From Myxococcus dinghuensis (GTDB taxonomy: Bacteria > Myxococcota > Myxococcia > Myxococcales > Myxococcaceae), in the NCBI RefSeq assembly GCF_024198235.1, contig NZ_JAKCFB010000016.1, positions 124,001 through 188,000 on the forward strand: DNA of 64,000 bases, in the 5' to 3' direction. A program made the position numbers and the translations under genes. Below are positions 51,855-60,894 of this stretch, piece after piece (position 1 is the first letter of the stretch; every line of letters begins with the position of its first letter). The notes below the pieces were generated by a model. The model ran no database searches, was not told the DNA's origin, and saw only the letters and a program-made list of their open reading frames with translations.

Positions 51855-51873
51855 GATAACGATTGTCAGTCTC
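51855..51873. promoter_or_regulatory. Fur-box-like site before the imelysin-like gene
   Basis: GATAACGATTGTCAGTCTC agrees with the E. coli-type Fur consensus at 14 of 19 positions and lies 25 bp before the ATG. The remainder of 51591-51898 shows no gene. Confidence 0.6.
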
Positions 51874-51898
51874 AACATCCGACCTATACTCCGGCGCC

Positions 51899-53119
51899 AT
51901 GAGTCTCTTTCGGAGTCAGCGGAAAGCCCCCTCCTCGTCATGGATGGGGGTTCTGTCATTGACCACGGTGTTGTGCCTGGCCTGTAGCGACACCAAGCCC
52001 AAGCCGCCGAGCCCGCCCGTGGGTGGCGAGGATGTCCGCGCACAGGTCTTGAGCGCGACGAGCGACTGCATCCTCGGAACGGCGCGGGAGTTCCTGCCGA
52101 AGGCGCAGGCGTTGCGGGACGCGACGGCCGCGCTACGGGACGCGCCTGACGCGGCGACCCAGGCGGCGGCGCGCGCGGCGTTCCACGAGGCGATGGACAC
52201 CTGGCAGGTGATGGAGGCGATCCAGATCGGGCCCGCGGCGCCGCGCAGCACGCCGGGCGGCCAGGAGATCCGCGACAACATCCACTCCTTCCCGCTCTAC
52301 AACCGCTGCTCCATCGAGGAGCAGTTGGTTTCCAAGGGCTACGAGGCGCCGGGCTTCGCGACCAGTCTCGTGACGCGGCGTGGGTTCCTGGCGCTGGAGT
52401 ACCTGCTGTTCTACGAGGGCGCGGAGACCGCGTGCGGGGCGAACTCCGTCATCGTGGCGAACGGGACGTGGGCGGCGCTGTCCGCGGACGAGCGGGCCGC
52501 GCGCAAGCGGGCCTACGCGGCGGTGGTGGCGGCCGACGTGAGCACGCGCGCCCAGACGCTGGTGGACGCCTGGGCGCCGGAGAGCGGCAACTTCGTGAAG
52601 ACGCTGTCGACGGCCGGCGCGGGCAACGCGGTCTTCCCGACGACGCAGGTGGCGCTCAACACGATGAGCGACGCGATCTTCTACGTCGAGCGCGAGGGCA
52701 AGGACCAGAAGCTGGCGCGCCCCCTGGCGCTGCGCGACTGCTCGTCGGATGTCTGTCCCGAGCTCCTGGAGTCGCAGTTCGCGGGCCGCTCGAAGAAGAA
52801 CCTGCGGCAGAACCTGGTGGGCTTCCGCCGCGTCATGGACGGCTGCGGGCCGGACTTCTCCGGGCCGGGCTTCGACGACGTGCTGACGGCGGCGGGCGCG
52901 GAGACGGTCGCCACGCGGATGCGTGAGCAGGTGCTCGCGGCGGACGCGGCCCTGGTCGCCATCGAGGAGGACGACCTGAAGCAGGCGCTGGTGCAGGACA
53001 AGGCGTCGGTGCAGCAGGTGTACAACGGGTTCAAGGGCATCACCGACCTGCTGAAGACCGACTTCATCACCACGCTGGACCTGGAGCCCCCCGCCGGCCT
53101 CGAGGGGGACAATGACTGA
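51899..53119 (+). CDS. Imelysin-like (peptidase M75 family) lipoprotein, iron-regulated
   Basis: 406 residues from MSLFRSQRK; lipobox VLCLAC near residue 28. Imelysin-family helices with RRGFLALEYLLFYEG, which corresponds to the GxHxxE region of the family, but the His is replaced by Leu, so metal binding may be lost or moved. Imelysins (IrpA, EfeM/EfeO-like) are iron-regulated surface or periplasmic proteins tied to iron uptake. A Fur-box-like site lies just upstream and the next gene overlaps by 8 bp. Confidence 0.82.
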   Translation: MSLFRSQRKAPSSSWMGVLSLTTVLCLACSDTKPKPPSPPVGGEDVRAQVLSATSDCILGTAREFLPKAQALRDATAALRDAPDAATQAAARAAFHEAMDTWQVMEAIQIGPAAPRSTPGGQEIRDNIHSFPLYNRCSIEEQLVSKGYEAPGFATSLVTRRGFLALEYLLFYEGAETACGANSVIVANGTWAALSADERAARKRAYAAVVAADVSTRAQTLVDAWAPESGNFVKTLSTAGAGNAVFPTTQVALNTMSDAIFYVEREGKDQKLARPLALRDCSSDVCPELLESQFAGRSKKNLRQNLVGFRRVMDGCGPDFSGPGFDDVLTAAGAETVATRMREQVLAADAALVAIEEDDLKQALVQDKASVQQVYNGFKGITDLLKTDFITTLDLEPPAGLEGDND

Positions 53120-54557
53120 CGCGGAGGGGCGCGAGGGCACACCGAGGGAGTCATACCCCCGCGTCTGGAGCTGGCTCCTGGCTCCCCGGGATATCGCGGC
53201 GCTCGCGGTCTTCCGCATGGCCTTGGGGGCGATCATCGCGGTCTCGGCCGTGCGCTTCCTGACCTACGGGTGGGTGGACGTGCTGTTCGCGCGCCCTCGG
53301 TTCCGCTTCACGTACTGGGGGTTCGGCTGGCTGCCGGCGCTGCCGAGCACGTGGATGCCCGCGCTCTTCGTGGCCCTGGGTGTGCTCGGCGTGCTGTTGA
53401 TGCTGGGGTTGTTCTACCGGGTGACGGTGGCGCTGTTGTTCGCCGTCTTCGCGTACGTGCAGCTCGTCGACGTCACGAACTACCTCAACCACTATTATCT
53501 CGTGAGCCTGCTGCTGGGACTGCTGTGTTTCATCCCGGCGCATCGGGCGTTCTCCCTGGACGCGCTGCGCGAGCCGGCGCTCCGGAGCGACTGGCTGCCC
53601 ACGTGGTGCACGGTGCTGCTGCGCTTCCAGGTCGCGGTCGTCTACGTGTACGCGGGGCTGGCGAAGGTCACCACCGACTGGCTGGTCCACGCCCAACCGC
53701 TCAACATCTGGCTGGCGGCGCGCACGGGCCTGCCGTGGGTGGGCCCCCTGCTGGAGCAACGCTGGGTGGCGTATGCGGCCGCCTGGGGCGGGATGCTGTT
53801 CGACACCACCATCGTGCTGTTCCTGCTGTGGCGCCGCACGCGGCCGTTCGCCTACGTCGTGGTGCTGGGCTTCCACACGGTGACGTTCGTGCTGTTCCCC
53901 ATCGGGATGTTCCCCTTCATCATGGTGACGGCGGCGATGGTCTTCTTCGAGCCCTCGTGGCCACGCCGGCTCCTCGCGCGGCTGCGTCGGCGGCCATCCG
54001 AGACGGTCGCCTCCCCCACCCACGGCGCCGTCCCCGCTCCCAGCTGGAGGGGCCGCGTGGCCCTGGGCGCGGCGCTGGTCTACGCCTTCCTCCAGGTCGC
54101 CTTACCCCTACGCACCCACGCCTATGGTGGCAACGTGCTCTGGCACGAGCAGGGGATGCGGTTCTCCTGGCGGGTGATGACACGGGAGAAGAACGGGAGC
54201 GCGACGTTCATGGTGCGTGACGGCGTCACGGGCCGGGAGTGGCACGTCGTGCCCAGCCAGTACCTCACGCGCCTCCAGGAGCGGGAGATGGCGGTGCAGC
54301 CCGACCTCATCCTCCAGCTCGCGCACCACATCGCCCGCGACTTCGAGGCGACCACCCACCACCCCGTCGAGGTCCGGGCCGACGTGAGGGTCTCCCTCAA
54401 CGGGCGCATGTCGGAGCCGCTGGTGGACCCCACCGTGGACCTGGCGAAGGAGGAAGACGGCCTGGGCGCGAAGGCGTGGATCCTCCCTTCGCCCGAGGGA
54501 CCACCCATCCACCTGCGTCCCACGAGAACGGCCCGGGCCGGCGGCCCTGGCGTGTGA
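53112..54557 (+). CDS. HTTM-domain membrane protein (vitamin K-dependent gamma-carboxylase-like)
   Basis: 481 residues with several membrane helices, including RMALGAIIAVSAVRF, LFVALGVLGVLLMLGLFYRV and VDVTNYLNHYYLVSLLLGLL. The segments NYLNHYYLVSLL and RFQVAVVYVYAGLAKVTTDW are typical of the HTTM fold shared with vitamin K-dependent carboxylase. The C-terminal 140 residues lie outside the helices. Bacterial HTTM proteins have unknown reactions. It is co-translated with the imelysin-like gene (8-bp overlap), so it may modify that lipoprotein or act with the receptor. Confidence 0.82.
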   Translation: MTDAEGREGTPRESYPRVWSWLLAPRDIAALAVFRMALGAIIAVSAVRFLTYGWVDVLFARPRFRFTYWGFGWLPALPSTWMPALFVALGVLGVLLMLGLFYRVTVALLFAVFAYVQLVDVTNYLNHYYLVSLLLGLLCFIPAHRAFSLDALREPALRSDWLPTWCTVLLRFQVAVVYVYAGLAKVTTDWLVHAQPLNIWLAARTGLPWVGPLLEQRWVAYAAAWGGMLFDTTIVLFLLWRRTRPFAYVVVLGFHTVTFVLFPIGMFPFIMVTAAMVFFEPSWPRRLLARLRRRPSETVASPTHGAVPAPSWRGRVALGAALVYAFLQVALPLRTHAYGGNVLWHEQGMRFSWRVMTREKNGSATFMVRDGVTGREWHVVPSQYLTRLQEREMAVQPDLILQLAHHIARDFEATTHHPVEVRADVRVSLNGRMSEPLVDPTVDLAKEEDGLGAKAWILPSPEGPPIHLRPTRTARAGGPGV

Positions 54558-54916
54558 GTCAGCGCGGGCTCCCCAGCGTCCCAGGGTGGAGCCCGCGCAG
54601 GCCCCAAGCGCGTCCGCTGGATGGAACATCCCATCACGGCGCACAGACACGAACGGCCTCGCACCAGGAGGCGGATCGTCATCGAATCGCAACGAAGTGC
54701 CTTGGACTCGCGTTGACACCTCCGCGCGCTTGCACTGGGAGTGATGTCCGGATTAGCTTGCTTTTGCAGCAAAAGCCGCATCAGCAACGAATCCGTCCCT
54801 CCCGCTGGAACGCATCATCACGGAACCCCGCGCGCGCCCCCGCGTGCGCGAGCAGGCTCATGTGCCTCGGGTGGCGCACGTCCACCGCGCGCGAGCCTCT
54901 GTCCAAGGTGCTCCCC
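54558..54916 (+). other. Intergenic region before the T9SS-domain protein
   Basis: No gene recognised in 359 bp. It contains the near-perfect palindrome GCTTTTGC-A-GCAAAAGC (54760-54776) in a locally AT-rich stretch, and TTGACA at 54713-54718 without a good -10 partner. The palindrome could be an operator or a small RNA hairpin. Confidence 0.5.
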
Positions 54917-56743
54917 ATGAAACATCTCTTGCTCGTGCTCTCGTGTCTCGTTTCACTTCCCTGTCTGGCGGATGGCTACATCCGGGGCCCGACGCGCGTG
55001 GCGCAGGGACAAATCGAGACCTACTACGTCGACTGGCCCTCTCCGCCCCACAATCAATCCATCGTCAGTTGGAGCGTCTACCGCGGCACCTTGCTGTCGG
55101 GCGACCGGGGCTCCGCGACGGTGCAGTGGGATTCCGCCGAGGGCACCGAGGACCTCGTCGGGAGCCTCGATGTCTACGAGGACATCGGCGGACAGTCCGC
55201 CTCCATCGGCGTGGACCTCCTCAACACCGCCACGAGCGAGTCGTCGTTCTGCGACGGAATCATGGGACCGGCGGCCGTCACCATGGATTTCGGCAGCGGC
55301 GCCAATCCAGGCCCGCCCCTTCCGGCGGGCGCCACGACGTATGAGTACAACTCGATCTGCGCAATCTCCCCCAACCAGTACACGCGCACGAACAGCTCCG
55401 TGAACTGCAGAGGTCCCTGGCATGGCATCCCGGAGGACCACACTCCCGGCGATACGAACGGGTACTTCCTCATGGTGGACGCGGATGACCACCCAGGTGA
55501 GTTCTATCGAACCACGGTCAATGGACTGACGCCCGCCTTCAAGTACGAGTTCTCCGCCTGGGTCGGCAATCTCGACAGGAACGGGACCTACGAGGTCCCA
55601 CGCATCCGGTTCGTCATCTATGGACCTTCTGGATTCGTCGCCTCCAGTGGGGACATCGTCATCCAACCCACCTCCCCCTTCCAGTGGCAGAAGGTCGGCT
55701 TCATGTTCGACCTGCCCCCGGGCGTCACCTCGGTCGACGTCGCCCTGGTGAATCGCAACCAGAACAACAGCGGGAACGACCTGGTCATCGACGACATCTC
55801 GTTCGCGCCGTGCTACCCGCCCATCATCGCGTCCTTCCAGAATGGGGGGGTCGTGGACCGGAGTCACACGTGCAACAACGGGGCGGTCCAGTTGCATGCA
55901 TGGTGGCCCTCCACCATTCCGTTCGCGACCCCGGCCTACCAGTGGCAGCGCAGCCCCGACAATGGCGGGAGCTGGGCCAACATCCCGGGGAGTACCACCC
56001 TGCATGCCTCGCATTCCGAGCCCACGGCCGGCATCTTTCAGTACCGAATGCTGAGCTACGAGGCCTCGAACCCGAGCCGCTCCGTGGTGTCGAACCCGCT
56101 GACCTACTTCGTCCAGCGCCTCGTGGTGACGCCACGCACGCACCACCTCTATGCCTGCAACGGGGGTATCACCTCGGGCCAGCTGCCCGTGTCCTACCAG
56201 TTGGAATACCGGGACCCCTCCATCCCCAGGACCTACAGCACCACGTGGTCACCGGCGACGTATCTCAACAACCCGAACGTGAACCCGACCTACATCGTCC
56301 TGCCCTCCCTGGGAGCCTCTCCCCCTCCCAACGGGCCTCCGGTGCCGGCCGTCAACTACGTCTACTCGGTGACCGTGACCGACAATGTCCATGGCTGCTC
56401 GGGGTCGGGCCAGCAGATCGTGGCGCAGCACAACCCGCGCAAGGTCGCGGTCCCCAGCGCGTTCACGCCGAACGGGGACGGGCTGAATGACCTCTTCCGG
56501 CCGTTGAACCTGGATGACTATCCCGGGTCTCGCTTCTACATCTACAACCGCTGGGGACAGGTCATCTTCTCGTCCCAGGGCCCCACGCTGCTGGACTACT
56601 CCTGGAACGGGAAGTTCAACGGCGTCGACCAGGGGACGGGGACGTATGTCTGGCGCATCGAGATGAGTGATTGCTTCGGCAACATCATCAACGGCTCGAC
56701 GGGTGACAACAGGCCCTCCGGCACGGTGACGCTCATCCGGTAG
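54917..56743 (+). CDS. Secreted Ig-like protein with gliding-motility/T9SS type-B C-terminal domain
   Basis: 608 residues from MKHLLLVLSCLVSLP, signal peptide cut near CLADG. The middle holds a carbohydrate-binding-like or jelly-roll domain (FKYEFSAWVGNLDRNGTYEV, about 215-310) and an Ig-like segment with YQWQRSPDNGGSWANIPGS. Residues about 510-608 match the CHU-C/gliding C-terminal domain: AFTPNGDGLNDLFRP, FYIYNRWGQVIFSSQG, YSWNGKFNGVDQGTGTYVWR. That domain is a type IX secretion signal in Bacteroidetes; no type IX genes are in the window. Base composition seems lower in GC than its neighbours, consistent with transfer. Ligand unknown. Confidence 0.82.
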   Translation: MKHLLLVLSCLVSLPCLADGYIRGPTRVAQGQIETYYVDWPSPPHNQSIVSWSVYRGTLLSGDRGSATVQWDSAEGTEDLVGSLDVYEDIGGQSASIGVDLLNTATSESSFCDGIMGPAAVTMDFGSGANPGPPLPAGATTYEYNSICAISPNQYTRTNSSVNCRGPWHGIPEDHTPGDTNGYFLMVDADDHPGEFYRTTVNGLTPAFKYEFSAWVGNLDRNGTYEVPRIRFVIYGPSGFVASSGDIVIQPTSPFQWQKVGFMFDLPPGVTSVDVALVNRNQNNSGNDLVIDDISFAPCYPPIIASFQNGGVVDRSHTCNNGAVQLHAWWPSTIPFATPAYQWQRSPDNGGSWANIPGSTTLHASHSEPTAGIFQYRMLSYEASNPSRSVVSNPLTYFVQRLVVTPRTHHLYACNGGITSGQLPVSYQLEYRDPSIPRTYSTTWSPATYLNNPNVNPTYIVLPSLGASPPPNGPPVPAVNYVYSVTVTDNVHGCSGSGQQIVAQHNPRKVAVPSAFTPNGDGLNDLFRPLNLDDYPGSRFYIYNRWGQVIFSSQGPTLLDYSWNGKFNGVDQGTGTYVWRIEMSDCFGNIINGSTGDNRPSGTVTLIR

Positions 56744-56800
56744 CGGTCCGCTCCGCCGCGACGCGCCGGTCTCCGGCGCGTCCTGGCGAGCGGCGTGCGC

Positions 56801-57376
56801 TCACTCGTCCACGTTCAAGGACTCACCGATGGCGTAGAACTGCCCGCCCGCGATGTAGTGCAGGCTGCGCAAGTCCGGATTCGCGCGCTCGAAGTTCCAG
56901 TGCCCGTCCTCGAAGACGCGCGTGTCTGCCCATGCCCCGACGCACTCTCCGATGAACAGGTCGTACGTCTCCTGGTTGTGAGGCTCTGGAACGAGCTTGC
57001 AGGCCAGCCAGGCCGAACACCCCGAGACGAACGGCAGGTCGTGGCCGTCGACCTCGAACAACGACACGCCGCAGTGCTTCAGCTTGTCGACATCGGTGAA
57101 CAGGCTGCGATGCCCGACCTGATACGTGAGTCGAGCCTGCGCCACGGTGGGGACCTGGATGACGAAGGTGCCGGCCTTCTCGACGAGCTGGCGCGTCTTG
57201 GTGCTCCTGTCGAGCACCACGGTCAGCTTGGGCGGTGAATAGTCCAACGCGCAGGCCCAGGCCGCCGCCATGACGTCGTCCACGCCCCCATGACGCGCGG
57301 ACACCAGGACCGTCGGGCCATGGTTGAGCAGGCGATAGGCCTTCTCCATGGGGACCGGGGCAATGTGCTCATCCAT
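56801..57376 (-). CDS. Flavin reductase-like (FMN-binding split-barrel) protein
   Basis: 191 residues from MDEHIAPVPMEKAYRLL; the longer frame upstream runs inside the molybdenum hydroxylase gene in another frame. Split-barrel flavin reductase features: PTVLVSARHGGVDDVMAAAWACALDYSPPKLTVVLD, KAGTFVIQVPT and LFIGECVGAW. It probably binds FMN and reduces flavin with NAD(P)H or serves as an oxygen-tolerant electron carrier. It begins 26 bp after the stop of the hydroxylase large subunit and may be its electron partner. Confidence 0.85.
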   Translation of the reverse strand: MDEHIAPVPMEKAYRLLNHGPTVLVSARHGGVDDVMAAAWACALDYSPPKLTVVLDRSTKTRQLVEKAGTFVIQVPTVAQARLTYQVGHRSLFTDVDKLKHCGVSLFEVDGHDLPFVSGCSAWLACKLVPEPHNQETYDLFIGECVGAWADTRVFEDGHWNFERANPDLRSLHYIAGGQFYAIGESLNVDE

Positions 57377-57402
57377 CGGGCTTCTCGACACGAACCGACC
57401 TC

Positions 57403-59655
57403 TCACACCCGATGCGACCGGATGATGGGCAAATCCCGCGCCCGTGTCCCCGTCAGGGCGAACAGCGCGTTCGCGATGGCCGGAGCCACGGGCGGCACGC
57501 CCGGCTCGCCGACGCCACCCGGCGCCTCCTCGCTCCGGACGATGTCGACGTGGATGCGACGGGGCGCCTCGGCCATGCGGACCAGCCGGAAGTCGCGGAA
57601 GTTCGACTGCTGGGTCGCGCCGTCCTTCATGGTGATGGCGCCATAGAGCGCCAGGCTCATCCCGAAGATGACCGAGCCCTCCATCTGCGCGCGCACGCGG
57701 TCCGCGTTGACGACCAGCCCGGCGTCCACCACCACCCACGCCTCGTCGACGCGGGCGCGGCCCGCCTCGTCCTTCTTCATGGACACGACGACGGCCACGT
57801 AGCTCAGGAAGCTGCGGTGCGCCGCGAGCCCCAGCGCCCGCCCGTCCTTCCCGCGCTCGCTCCAGCGCGACAGCTCCGTGACGCGCTCGATGACCCCGCG
57901 CAGCCGGCCGACGTCCACGGGGTGCTTCTCCAGCGGCGCCTCGTAGTTGGGCAACTTGGGCACGCCCAGCTCCGCCAGCGACATGTGCCGCGCGGGCCCC
58001 ACGACGTCGAGCAGGTTGTCTCGCGGGTCCATGCCCCGGGCATGCGCCAGCTCGTCCATGAACGAGCCCACGGAGAACGCGTGGAAGATGTTGTACACGG
58101 AGCGCAGCCAACCGATGCGCACGTGCGCGAGCGCCTCGCAGGCCTCCGCGCGGACATTGGGGATGGCGAGCGCCAGGTCGAGCACGCCCTGATTCAAGTC
58201 GCGGAACACCGGCCCCTTCACGTCCGTGGAGAACGTGGAGCGGATGGAGGGGAACGCCGTGCGATGCAGCCACGCGGTCGGCCGCCCCTGCTCGTCCAGC
58301 GCGGCGCGGAGCCGCTGGGCCGCGGTCGTGTGGTAGTAGTCGTGACGGATGTCGTCCTCGCGCGTCCACTGCACGCGCACCGGGGCCCCCACCTGCTTCG
58401 ACAGGTACACGGCCTCCCCGACGAAATCCGCCTTCGACTTGCGGCCGAAGCCACCGCCCAGGAGCGTGACGTGCACCGTCACCTGCGACTCGGGCAGGCC
58501 CGCCACCTGCGCCGCCTCCGTCCGCGCCGCCTGCGGATGCTGGGTGGGCGCCCAGACCTCGCAGGCCCCGTCCTTCACCCACGCCAGCGCCACCGGCGGC
58601 TCCATGGGCGCGTGCGGCAGGTGCGGCGTGCAGTACTCCGCCTCCACCACCCGCGCGGCCCTCGCGAAGGCCGCGTCCACGTCACCCACCTGCCGGAAGG
58701 GCTCCCCCGGCGCGCGCACGGACGCCAGCAGCGTCTCGCGGAACGCCTCCGAGTCGTACGTCTCGTTCCCGCCATCCTCCCAGGTGATGTCCAGCGCCGC
58801 GCGCCCGCGCATCGCCGCCCAGGTGTTCTCCGCCAGCACCGCCACGCCGCCCCAGGACTGGAAGAGGTAGGGCGCCTTCGGCGCCGGAACCTCCACCACG
58901 TGCTTCACCCCGGGCACCGCGAGCGCGCGCGTCGCGTCGAAGCGCATCACGCGTCCGCCGACGACGGCGGGCCGGGCCACCACCGCGACGAGCATCCCCT
59001 CCAGCGCGATGTCCGCGCCGAAGACGGCCGTGCCGTTCACATAGGCCGGCCCATCCAAGAGGGGCAGGTCCCCACCCACGTTGCGCAGCTCGGCGCGCGG
59101 GCGCAGCCGCACGTCCTCCGCGCGCGGCACGGGCAGGCGCGCCGCGTCCCGCACCAGCTCCCCGAAGCCGATGGACTCCCCCGTGCCCCGGCGGAACACG
59201 GCATGGTCGCGCGCCTCGCAGTCGACAGCCTTCACCTTCCAGCGGTTCGCCGCCGCCGTGACGAGCATCGTGCGCGCGGTGGCCCCGGTGCGGCGCAGGT
59301 CGTCATAGACGCCGCGGACGCTGCTGGAGCCGTCCGTGTTCTGGTCCCCGTAGGCCTTGTCCCCATCCGCCTGGAGCACCCGCACCCGCGCCATGTCCGC
59401 GCCCAGCTCATCCGCGATGAGCACCGGCAGGGAGCTGCGCACGCCCTGCCCCATCTCCGAGCGGGCGCAGACGATGGTGACCACTCCGTCCGCCGCCACG
59501 TGGACGAAGACGTTGGGTTTCAGCACCGTGGGCACGACCTTGGAGCGGGCCTCCGCCTCCGTCAGCGTGGGGCCCAGCCCCAGGGCCAGGCCTCCCACCG
59601 ACAGGTTGAGCCCCTCGAGGAAGGAACGACGCGTCATCGTCACTGGCTGGCTCAT
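57403..59655 (-). CDS. Xanthine dehydrogenase-family molybdenum hydroxylase, large subunit (IsoB-like)
   Basis: 750 residues. Tat signal RRSFLEGLNL at the start, as in periplasmic isoquinoline 1-oxidoreductase-type enzymes. Molybdopterin-binding large-subunit motifs: SEMGQGVRSSLPVLIADELG, VTLLGGGFGRKSKADFVGEAV, MEGSVIFGMSLALYG and ending VGEPGVPPVAPAIANALFALTG with the catalytic Glu in GVGEPG. It oxidises aldehydes or N-heterocycles; the substrate is unknown. The 2Fe-2S subunit and a di-heme cytochrome lie immediately upstream in the same direction. Confidence 0.9.
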   Translation of the reverse strand: MSQPVTMTRRSFLEGLNLSVGGLALGLGPTLTEAEARSKVVPTVLKPNVFVHVAADGVVTIVCARSEMGQGVRSSLPVLIADELGADMARVRVLQADGDKAYGDQNTDGSSSVRGVYDDLRRTGATARTMLVTAAANRWKVKAVDCEARDHAVFRRGTGESIGFGELVRDAARLPVPRAEDVRLRPRAELRNVGGDLPLLDGPAYVNGTAVFGADIALEGMLVAVVARPAVVGGRVMRFDATRALAVPGVKHVVEVPAPKAPYLFQSWGGVAVLAENTWAAMRGRAALDITWEDGGNETYDSEAFRETLLASVRAPGEPFRQVGDVDAAFARAARVVEAEYCTPHLPHAPMEPPVALAWVKDGACEVWAPTQHPQAARTEAAQVAGLPESQVTVHVTLLGGGFGRKSKADFVGEAVYLSKQVGAPVRVQWTREDDIRHDYYHTTAAQRLRAALDEQGRPTAWLHRTAFPSIRSTFSTDVKGPVFRDLNQGVLDLALAIPNVRAEACEALAHVRIGWLRSVYNIFHAFSVGSFMDELAHARGMDPRDNLLDVVGPARHMSLAELGVPKLPNYEAPLEKHPVDVGRLRGVIERVTELSRWSERGKDGRALGLAAHRSFLSYVAVVVSMKKDEAGRARVDEAWVVVDAGLVVNADRVRAQMEGSVIFGMSLALYGAITMKDGATQQSNFRDFRLVRMAEAPRRIHVDIVRSEEAPGGVGEPGVPPVAPAIANALFALTGTRARDLPIIRSHRV

Positions 59656-59665
59656 CGCGTCCTCC

Positions 59666-60133
59666 CTACTTCCCGTCCGGCAGGCCCGCGGCCTTCTTCA
59701 CGGCCGCGCGGATGCGCGTGTACGTCCCACAGCGGCAGAGGTTGCCCGCGAGCGACTGGTCGATGTCCGCGTCCGTGGGCTGCGGCTTCTTCGCCAGCAG
59801 CGCCGCCGCGCACATCAACTGACCGGACTGGCAGAACCCACACTGCGGCACGCCCATCTCGACCCAGGCGCGCTGGAGGGGGTGCCCTCCATCCGGAGAG
59901 AGGCCTTCAATCGTGGTGACGGAGCGCCCCTCCGCGCGGCGGATGGGCGTCACGCACGCGCGCACCACCTGCCCGTCCAGGTGCACGCTGCACGCGCCGC
60001 ACAGGGCCTGACCACAGCCATACTTGGTGCCCGTCAGGCGCAGCACGTCGCGCAGCGCCCACAACAGCGGCATCTCCGGGTCGACGTCCAGCTCCTTGTC
60101 CTCCCCGTTGACGCGAACCTTGAGTGTCGTCAT
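59666..60133 (-). CDS. Molybdenum hydroxylase 2Fe-2S subunit (IsoA-like)
   Basis: 155 residues from [14 protein letters not shown]. Plant-type cluster [17 protein letters not shown] and C-terminal cluster [10 protein letters not shown]...[12 protein letters not shown] provide the two 2Fe-2S centres that relay electrons from the molybdenum site. Ten bases separate it from the large-subunit start, and it overlaps the cytochrome gene stop by 4 bp, so the genes form one operon. Confidence 0.94.
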   Translation of the reverse strand: MTTLKVRVNGEDKELDVDPEMPLLWALRDVLRLTGTKYGCGQALCGACSVHLDGQVVRACVTPIRRAEGRSVTTIEGLSPDGGHPLQRAWVEMGVPQCGFCQSGQLMCAAALLAKKPQPTDADIDQSLAGNLCRCGTYTRIRAAVKKAAGLPDGK

Positions 60134-60783
60134 GGCCGTGCCTCCTCGCCCGGGCACTCGGCGCCCGTGGCCACCCAGGCCGCGACGATGCGCCCGAAGT
60201 GCGCCTGAGTTCCCGGCGCGGGCTCGCGCCCCGCTCCGGGGTTCCATCCCCACCCCACCAGTTCGTCATGCGCGTTGTGCTCGACCAGCTGCGCCAGCGT
60301 CTTGCCGCCATTGCGCGCCGGGTCCTTGAGCTGCTCGCACACCTGACGCGGCGTCTTGCCCACCCAGGCCATGGTGCGCGGCGCCAGGTGCCAGTTGGGC
60401 GCCCCCGGCACACGCGCCAGCTCCAGGTTGTGGTCCTGATGACAGCCCGCGCACTCCATGCCCACCACGCCCCGGTCCTCGGGGCCGCGCGTCACCGGCG
60501 GGCTGTGCGGCTGCCCTCCGGAGTCCTGGAAGGGGCTGTCACCGTCGGGATGACAGTTCGCGCAGCGCGGATGGAAGAAGACGCGGCTGGCCTCGAGGAA
60601 CAGGGCCTGGGAGCGCAGCCCCCGGTCCTCGATCCGCTCGAAGGCATCCAGCGGTCGGAGCTGGCCCGCCTCGGCCTGGGGAAGTGTCTCCCACCGCGGG
60701 CTCTCGGAGGAGGGCTGTCGCCGACAGGCTCCGGTACTCACGAGGACGAGGAGCGAGGCCATGACCGGAAGAGATGGCTTCAT
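60130..60783 (-). CDS. Di-heme cytochrome c-like lipoprotein
   Basis: 217 residues from [11 protein letters not shown] with lipobox STGAC near residue 19; an ATG 6 nt upstream is possible. Two heme-binding motifs, CANCH and CAGCH, are about 36 residues apart. It is likely the periplasmic electron acceptor of the Tat-exported hydroxylase, passing electrons to the respiratory chain. Its stop overlaps the 2Fe-2S gene start. Confidence 0.82.
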   Translation of the reverse strand: MKPSLPVMASLLVLVSTGACRRQPSSESPRWETLPQAEAGQLRPLDAFERIEDRGLRSQALFLEASRVFFHPRCANCHPDGDSPFQDSGGQPHSPPVTRGPEDRGVVGMECAGCHQDHNLELARVPGAPNWHLAPRTMAWVGKTPRQVCEQLKDPARNGGKTLAQLVEHNAHDELVGWGWNPGAGREPAPGTQAHFGRIVAAWVATGAECPGEEARP

Positions 60784-60894
60784 CACCACCGAGGTTCCGG
60801 CATGCGCCGCCCCACCACAAGTCGAATGTGCCCCGAAGTCGAGTCCCCTACCTCCGGCACCGGGGTGGGACCCGCACCCGAGGCGTGAGCCGCC

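Noticed and set aside
54713..54741. Sigma70-type promoter with TTGACA
   Set aside because: The hexamer at the -10 distance does not resemble TATAAT, so a promoter is not claimed.
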